Assembly (NCBI GenBank): GCA_016716885.1
Contig: JADJUV010000036.1
Coordinates: forward strand, 1-10,939
Reading direction: 5' to 3'
Source of the DNA: Candidatus Trichofilum aggregatum
GTDB lineage: Bacteria > Chloroflexota > Anaerolineae > Promineifilales > Promineifilaceae
Length of the DNA stretch: 10,939 nt
The position numbers and the translations under genes were made by a program. The notes under the pieces were generated by a model that did not search any database, had not been told where the DNA came from, and saw only the letters and a program-made list of their open reading frames with translations. Below are positions 7,364-10,939 of this stretch, piece after piece (the first letter of the stretch is position 1; each line of letters starts with the position of its first letter).

Positions 7364-7622
7364 GTTTAAGAAAAAAGGAACACAGCGAGCGCAGAGGTGA
7401 AGACACCGAGATTCACAGAGAAAAGATAAAACCTTCTTAAAACTCTGTGGTTCTCTCCCTCTTTCCTCTTTTTCAGATCAGTACCTTACGAGTCAACTTC
7501 TTGTACAGTTGGCAAGAAGTTTAACCGCAGATTTTGGGGATTAACGCAGATTCTTTAATCAGCGAAAATCGGCGTTAATCTGCGGATATTTTTTCTGGCT
7601 TTTCCAGATTAGGATCATACCC
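7364..7622. repeat. Intergenic region made of short dispersed inverted repeats
   Basis: No gene in these 259 bases. Three structured parts are visible. (1) 7373-7450 is rich in ACACAG/GCAGAG words, with CACAGAG 7414-7420 opposed by CTCTGTG 7443-7449. (2) A perfect nine-base hairpin has AACTTCTTG 7495-7503 and CAAGAAGTT 7513-7521 around a nine-base loop; it could end the upstream operon but lacks a T run. (3) 7525-7585 is flanked by CCGCAGATT and AATCTGCGG and is the same repeat family as at 6473. The last part holds the ribosome binding site of the next gene. Confidence 0.65.
7611..7614 (+). promoter_or_regulatory. Ribosome binding site of the FAD oxidoreductase gene
   Basis: AGGA lies eight bases before the ATG at 7623 and supports that start. 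The gene follows a repeat-filled gap, so it probably has its own promoter, but no clear -35/-10 pair stands out. Confidence 0.5.
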
Positions 7623-9095
7623 ATGCCCAATTTTCAACCCGTCACCCCCGATATATTGACCCAATTAGCCGCCATCGTTGGGCCGGATGGCTTGAGCACC
7701 ACCATTGCCGAGCGCCAACTCCGCGCCAAAGACCAATCGTACCAGCCCCCCAGCCTGGCCGAAGTGGTTGTCTGGCCGCAGACCGCCGAGCAGGTGTCCG
7801 CCATCTTGCAACTAGCCAACGCCCACTGTGTTCCCGTGACCCCGTGGGGGGTAGGCACCTCGCTGGAAGGCAACCCGGTGCCCTTGTACGGCGGTATCTC
7901 CCTTTCCACGGAGCGCATGAACCGGCTGATCGCCGTTCATGCCGATGATTTTCAGGTGACGGTTCAGCCGGGCCTGCCCTACAAAGATTTGAACCAGCGA
8001 CTGGCCCCGCATGGGCTGTTTTTTCCGCCTGATCCGGGGGCCAATGCCACCATCGGCGGTATGCTGGCTAACAATGCCGCCGGGATTCGCACGGTGCGTT
8101 ATGGGGCCAGCAAGGATAACACCTTGCGGATGCAGGTGGCGCTGGCCGATGGGCGTCTCATCCATGTCGGTTCCCGCTCCATCAAACAGTCGGCGGGTTA
8201 TGATTTGCTGCACCTGTTTATTGGCAGTGAGGGCACGCTAGGGGTCATTACCGAGGCGACGCTCAAGCTCACGCCGGTTCCCAGCCTGATGAGTGCGGTG
8301 GTGGCAGGGTTTACGACGGTCGCGGCCGCGGTCGCCACCGTCGTAGCTGTGCGCGGCAGTGGCGTCGGCGTGGCCGCCCTGGAACTGATTGATGCCGCTC
8401 ACGCCCGTATGCTCAGCCAGGAACCAGGAGTAGACCTGGGCGAACAACCAACTTTGTTCATGGAACTACACGCTACCCACCCCGAAACGCTCCAGGCAGA
8501 GCTAGAAATGGTACGCGAAATTTGTGAAGAGTTGGGAGCCGTTACCTTCCGCTCTACCACCGACAACGCCCAACGACTGTCGCTCTGGCACGCCCGCCAC
8601 GCCGCCTTCGAGATTGCCGTGCGTAATCACCCCGGCCAACGGTGGCTGGTGATGGATGTGGCCGTGCCCATCAGTGCCTACCCGTCGCTGGTGGCCCATA
8701 GCGAAGGGGCGTTGCTCGAATTCGGGGCCATTGGTTATCTCATCGGCCATGCCGGGGATGGCAACTTGCACCTGATTTTGCCTTTTGCCGATGAGGCCGG
8801 GTATGCCCGGGCAATGCAGGTCAACGAATCCATCGTTTATCAGGCCATTGCCCTGGGGGGCACAGCGACCGGTGAACATGGCGTGGGGGTGGGCAAAGCC
8901 AAATTTATGCCTCGTGAACATGGCCCGGCCCTGGATGTCATGCGCACCATCAAACAAACACTCGATCCGAATGGCATTTTGAATCCAGGCAAGATTTTTC
9001 CGCTCGGAGCTAGTCTTAGCCAGTCAGCTTGTCAGCTATCAGCCCAGTCAGCCGAACGCGCAGATTCGCAACCTGACCCGAAACTTGAAACCTGA
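7623..9095 (+). CDS. FAD-linked oxidoreductase, GlcD / D-lactate dehydrogenase family
   Basis: An intact 490-residue flavoprotein. The PCMH-type FAD-binding domain (about 40-220) shows 'PVTPWGVGTSLEGN' (71-84), 'PPDPGANATIGGMLANNAAG' (135-154), 'VRYGASKDN', and 'SAGYDLLHLFIGSEGTLGVI' (190-209). The FAD-oxidase C-terminal domain (about 221-460) shows 'GHAGDGNLHL' (375-384), 'GTATGEHGVG' (413-422) and 'LDPNGILNPGKIFP' (447-460), carrying the metal/substrate histidines. The family oxidises D-2-hydroxy acids (glycolate, D-lactate and relatives) to 2-oxo acids; which substrate is used cannot be read from sequence. No iron-sulfur GlcF or GlcE gene is adjacent, so it may act alone as LDHD-type enzymes do. 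The last 30 residues are low-complexity and look like repeat DNA read into the gene. One GCGGCCGC octamer is read as Ala-Ala-Ala (233-235). The next gene starts 15 bases downstream. Confidence 0.93.
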   Translation: MPNFQPVTPDILTQLAAIVGPDGLSTTIAERQLRAKDQSYQPPSLAEVVVWPQTAEQVSAILQLANAHCVPVTPWGVGTSLEGNPVPLYGGISLSTERMNRLIAVHADDFQVTVQPGLPYKDLNQRLAPHGLFFPPDPGANATIGGMLANNAAGIRTVRYGASKDNTLRMQVALADGRLIHVGSRSIKQSAGYDLLHLFIGSEGTLGVITEATLKLTPVPSLMSAVVAGFTTVAAAVATVVAVRGSGVGVAALELIDAAHARMLSQEPGVDLGEQPTLFMELHATHPETLQAELEMVREICEELGAVTFRSTTDNAQRLSLWHARHAAFEIAVRNHPGQRWLVMDVAVPISAYPSLVAHSEGALLEFGAIGYLIGHAGDGNLHLILPFADEAGYARAMQVNESIVYQAIALGGTATGEHGVGVGKAKFMPREHGPALDVMRTIKQTLDPNGILNPGKIFPLGASLSQSACQLSAQSAERADSQPDPKLET

Positions 9096-9110
9096 AACCC
9101 AGAGCCTCCC

Positions 9111-9946
9111 ATGTCTCATCACATCACCCAACTTACGCCCCATCTGCGGATTCGTCAGAGTTCATTGTTTTTGACCAATGCTGGTTTGTTTGTGAGTGAG
9201 GATCAGGCGGTGCTGATTGACCCCTGCATCTACCCCTCGGAGATTTTGGTCTGGCGGGAATACGCGGCCGCGCACCTGCTCCATCTCTCCCACCTCATCC
9301 TCACCCACCACCACTGGGATCATATCCTGGGGCCAGAGCATTACCCCACCGTGCCCATCATCGCCCAGGCCGACTGGTTTGACCGCCACGGCGGGGGAGC
9401 ATGACGGCCGACTGCGGCAGTACATGACCTATTGGTTTGCCAAAGAGAAGATTCACCGGGACGAGCCGTTCGCCGTGCCCCAACCGACCTACACCTTCAC
9501 CGACCGGATGAGCCTGCGCCTGGGTGATGAAACCTTGCAGTTTGTTCGGCGCCCGGCCACGCGCCGAGATCGGTTGGGTGTATCAGCCGTCGAGTGGCCT
9601 GTTGTGGTCATCGGACATCCTCAGCGATGTGGAGATTCCGTTTGTGAGCCATAACCTGGCGGCCTATGAACGCACGCTGGCGATGCTGGCAACCTAGGAG
9701 ATTGAGGTGTTGGTTCCAGGGCATGGGCATGTGGCGAAGTCGCGGCCGCACATCGAGCAACGTATTCGTGAGGATAGGGAGTATTTAGGGGAGTTACGCA
9801 GCCGCGTCACCGACGCCATCGCCCAGGCAAAACCGTCGCCGAAACCGTCACTCTATGCGCCGATATGGTTTCCGGAACCTGAGAAAACGCCCAGCCCCAT
9901 CAACGCAACGTGGAGAGCGTTTATCTGGAGTTGGGCGGGCAGCTGA
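9111..9946 (+). pseudogene. Metallo-beta-lactamase-fold hydrolase, frame-disrupted
   Basis: Starts 15 bases after the FAD oxidoreductase, probably cotranscribed. Residues 1-97 contain 'DQAVLIDPCIYPSEI' and the zinc motif 'LTHHHWDHILG' (H66-x-H68-x-D70-H71). Frame 1 continues from the G run 9393-9397 ('EHDGRLRQYMTYWFAKEKIH', 'GDETLQFVR'), frame 3 briefly at 9552-9563 ('PGHAP', the second zinc His), and frame 2 from 9569 ('WVYQPSSGLLWSSDILSDVE', 'EVLVPGHGHVAKSRPHIEQR'), giving the usual MBL order. In-frame TAG 9695-9697 interrupts 'LAMLAT-EIEVLV'. A last shift at the A run near 9827-9830 would give 'QRNVESVYLELGGQ', ending at 9975, though that frame has a TGA at 9880. Members hydrolyse thioesters, lactones or similar; substrate unknown. 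Most lesions are run-length changes, so sequencing error is as likely as decay. Confidence 0.85.
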
Positions 9947-10004
9947 GGAGAAAATGTGGGCTGGGGGCAGTTTGATTGAGGGCAAAGCGGGGAAATAGCA
10001 ATGA

Positions 10005-10036
10005 CGACCGGGGAACGCGGCCGCGTCCCCCGGTCG
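10005..10036. terminator. Long near-perfect palindrome between convergent genes, centred on GCGGCCGC
   Basis: CGACCGGGGAACGCGG (10005-10020) is followed at once by its near-complement CCGCGTCCCCCGGTCG (10021-10036): 16-base arms with a single mismatch. It lies between the ends of the MBL gene and the minus-strand gene ending at 10052. The position suggests a bidirectional terminator, but there is no strong T run on the plus strand after it, so termination would depend on the stem alone. Its dyad centre is an instance of the iterated octamer. Confidence 0.5.
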
Positions 10037-10051
10037 AGCTACCCCGATTAT

Positions 10052-10525
10052 TTAATTCTTAGCCCTGAGGGCTTCAATTTGAGTTTTCCAGGCCTGGGGA
10101 TCGGTTAAGTACCAGGCGATTGAGTCCATCTTACCATCTACGGAGAAGCTCACCTTCAGCAGATCGTAGATCGTGGCCTTGCCCAAATGTCTTTTGGTCA
10201 GCGTGAGTTCGGTGATCGTGTCCAGGCACACGCACCTCTTTGTTTGGTATAAGCATGAAGAAATGTAGCTCCTTCCCGGTAAGTACCAGACCACCGTTGC
10301 CTCGGGCTTGCCACACACCCGCCGACTCCAGCCCAAAGCTATTGGCCTTCAGGTCTTTCATGATGATCTGCTCTGGTTTGTACAGGGGCGCTATTCGGTT
10401 CTCGAGGGGAGTTTTGATGAGCTGGAGGTGCCTTTGTCCAGGGCTTGCGCGGATGACGATAACCCCAACACAATTAAGCCAATGCTGACGATAGTGATGA
10501 TCACCGTTCCTTGAGAATCTAGCAT
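10052..10525 (-). pseudogene. Small membrane-anchored protein with PH-like C-terminal domain, frame-disrupted
   Basis: Begins at ATG 10525-10523 behind GGAGGT and ends at TAA 10054-10052. The N-terminus 'MLDSQGTVIITIVSIGLIVL' is a signal anchor, followed by a Ser-rich segment. A frame change at the G run 10406-10409 leads to 'IAPLYKPEQIIMKDLKANSF', 'GVWQARGNGGLVLTGKELHF' and 'FMLIPNKE'. A second near 10225 leads to 'LDTITELTLTKRHLGKATIY', 'DLLKVSFSVDGKMDSIAWYL' and 'TDPQAWKTQIEALRAKN'. The G-x-L-x-L-T-x-x-x-L-x-F then P-L-x-x-I-T-E pattern resembles bacterial PH/GRAM-like domains. Function unknown. Run-length sequencing error could account for both breaks. Confidence 0.6.
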
Positions 10526-10529
10526 GTTG

Positions 10530-10535
10530 ACCTCC
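10530..10535 (-). promoter_or_regulatory. Ribosome binding site of the small membrane-anchored protein
   Basis: GGAGGT on the minus strand, four bases before ATG 10525-10523. It fixes the start of a gene whose frame is broken further on; no other open frame nearby has such a site. Confidence 0.65.
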
Positions 10536-10652
10536 AAGACTGACCTGTTCACGTCTGGTTTTTATGCGACTGGTTCCATTCACGATGATAGAGGCAGTGA
10601 GAGGTTACGTCAAAAGGGGAGGACGAGGCCGCAAACCCATTCCATCGTTCTC

Positions 10653-10859
10653 GCAATTCTCAATTTGGCATCCAATGATGGTGCAGGGGTGGGGCAGGTG
10701 GGCAACCCTGTTGGTCAGGCGGGTCAGGGTGGTTCCCGCCTGCCTCGCCCGCCATTCTAACCGGGGCGAGGCAGGTGGGAAGCAAATCGTCCCGTTATTC
10801 CCCAATTCTGGTCCACCTGCCCCGCCCCTACGACATATTCACTCTAAAATGAGAATTGC
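10653..10859. repeat. Nested inverted-repeat element, about 207 bp
   Basis: Three concentric pairs of arms are visible. Outer: GCAATTCTCA 10653-10662 with TGAGAATTGC 10850-10859. Middle: AGGGGTGGGGCAGGTGG 10685-10701 with its complement at 10813-10829 (17 bases, one mismatch). Inner: TTCCCGCCTGCCTCGCCC 10733-10750 with its complement at 10764-10781 (18 bases, one mismatch) and a 13-base loop. A small hairpin ACCCTG/CAGGGT (10705-10710/10725-10730) sits in one side arm. No transposase is present. It could be a MITE-like element, a structured RNA, or a dispersed palindromic repeat. Confidence 0.65.
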
Positions 10860-10939
10860 TACATTGTTCCCGTCTATTGAACGCTAACTGGAGCAGACAG
10901 TGCCAAACGTGAACCACATCAGGGCAACGTGGAGAGCCT

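Larger units (their letters stand above)
227..10024. repeat. Iterated palindrome GCGGCCGC, 18 copies across the window
   Basis: Copies start at 227, 864, 1270, 1479, 2361, 3010, 4708, 5700, 6297, 6617, 6662, 6861, 7040, 7154, 8322, 9264, 9742 and 10017. Twelve of them extend to the ten-base palindrome CGCGGCCGCG (1270, 1479, 2361, 4708, 5700, 6297, 6861, 7040, 7154, 8322, 9264, 10017). From base composition alone (about 57% GC by eye) roughly 0.5 copy would be expected. Copies lie in genes and between them, on unrelated sequences. In genes they are most often read GCG-GCC-GCG as Ala-Ala-Ala (for example at 5700, 6297, 7040, 7154, 8322, 9264), but also as Arg-Gly-Arg (6861) and Arg-Pro (2361, 9742), so selection is on the DNA and not on one peptide. 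Confidence 0.9.
10526..10939. other. Gene-free right end of the window
   Basis: Apart from the upstream region of the minus-strand gene and the nested repeat at 10653-10859, I see nothing coding in these 414 bases. Open frames across the repeat read as Arg/Gly/Pro-rich translations of its GC-rich arms. The last 80 bases hold no start codon with a ribosome binding site. Confidence 0.5.

Noticed and set aside
9695..9697. In-frame TAG in the MBL gene as pyrrolysine or other recoding
   Set aside because: It lies in a non-catalytic stretch of a gene with several run-length frame breaks; error or decay is a simpler explanation.
227..10024. GCGGCCGC copies as cloning-linker or adaptor contamination
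   Set aside because: Copies sit in open reading frames without disturbing them, have different flanks, and occur on average every 0.6 kb; adaptors would mark junctions and interrupt genes.
10564..10887. 107-residue open frame at the right end
   Set aside because: It crosses the nested inverted repeat, has no ribosome binding site, and its translation is only Arg/Gly/Pro-rich repeat sequence.
10923..10936. GCAACGTGGAGAGC at the window end, also found near 9905-9918 in the MBL 3' end
   Set aside because: A 14-base match alone is too short to claim a duplicated MBL C-terminus, and no further similarity is visible around it within the window.

Overview
The window looks like chromosomal DNA of a free-living, moderately GC-rich bacterium, most plausibly Chloroflexota (Anaerolineae/Caldilineae-like). 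The clues are a secreted protein with a 'VYLPLIRR' segment after its signal anchor, a membrane M50 peptidase carrying cyclic-nucleotide-binding domains, a UPF0175/DUF3368 module, and many short palindromic intergenic repeats. This assignment is inference; there is no rRNA or marker gene.

Layout. 1-3064 (+): 3' part of a large membrane M50-type zinc metallopeptidase (PqqD-like domain, peptidase core, membrane segments, two cNMP-binding domains), broken by many frame changes. 3099-4484 (-): secreted seven-bladed beta-propeller protein, also frame-disrupted. 4485-4801: gene-free promoter region. 4802-7363 (+): tightly packed run of UPF0175 antitoxin-like protein, DUF3368 PIN-like toxin candidate, an uncharacterised 287-residue protein, and a DsbA-like lipoprotein. 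7364-7622: dispersed repeats. 7623-9095 (+): GlcD/D-lactate-dehydrogenase-type FAD oxidoreductase, intact. 9111-9946 (+): metallo-beta-lactamase-fold hydrolase, frame-disrupted. 10005-10036: long palindrome between convergent genes. 10052-10525 (-): small membrane-anchored protein, frame-disrupted. 10653-10859: nested inverted-repeat element.

Two observations stand out. First, the DsbA-like gene has one in-frame TGA exactly where the first cysteine of the redox CxxC motif belongs (TGA-Gly-Ser-Cys). The frame is open on both sides and a SECIS-like hairpin begins 10 bases downstream, so it is a selenocysteine candidate. Second, the octamer GCGGCCGC occurs 18 times, against roughly 0.5 expected by base composition. 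It behaves like the HIP1 highly iterated palindrome of cyanobacteria and is nearly absent from the AT-richer propeller/toxin-antitoxin tract.

Caution: several genes (1-3064, 3099-4484, 9111-9946, 10052-10525) carry frame changes mostly at homopolymer runs, while genes between them are intact. Some 'pseudogenes' are therefore probably run-length sequencing errors. The TGA in the DsbA-like gene is not a frame change and is not explained that way.
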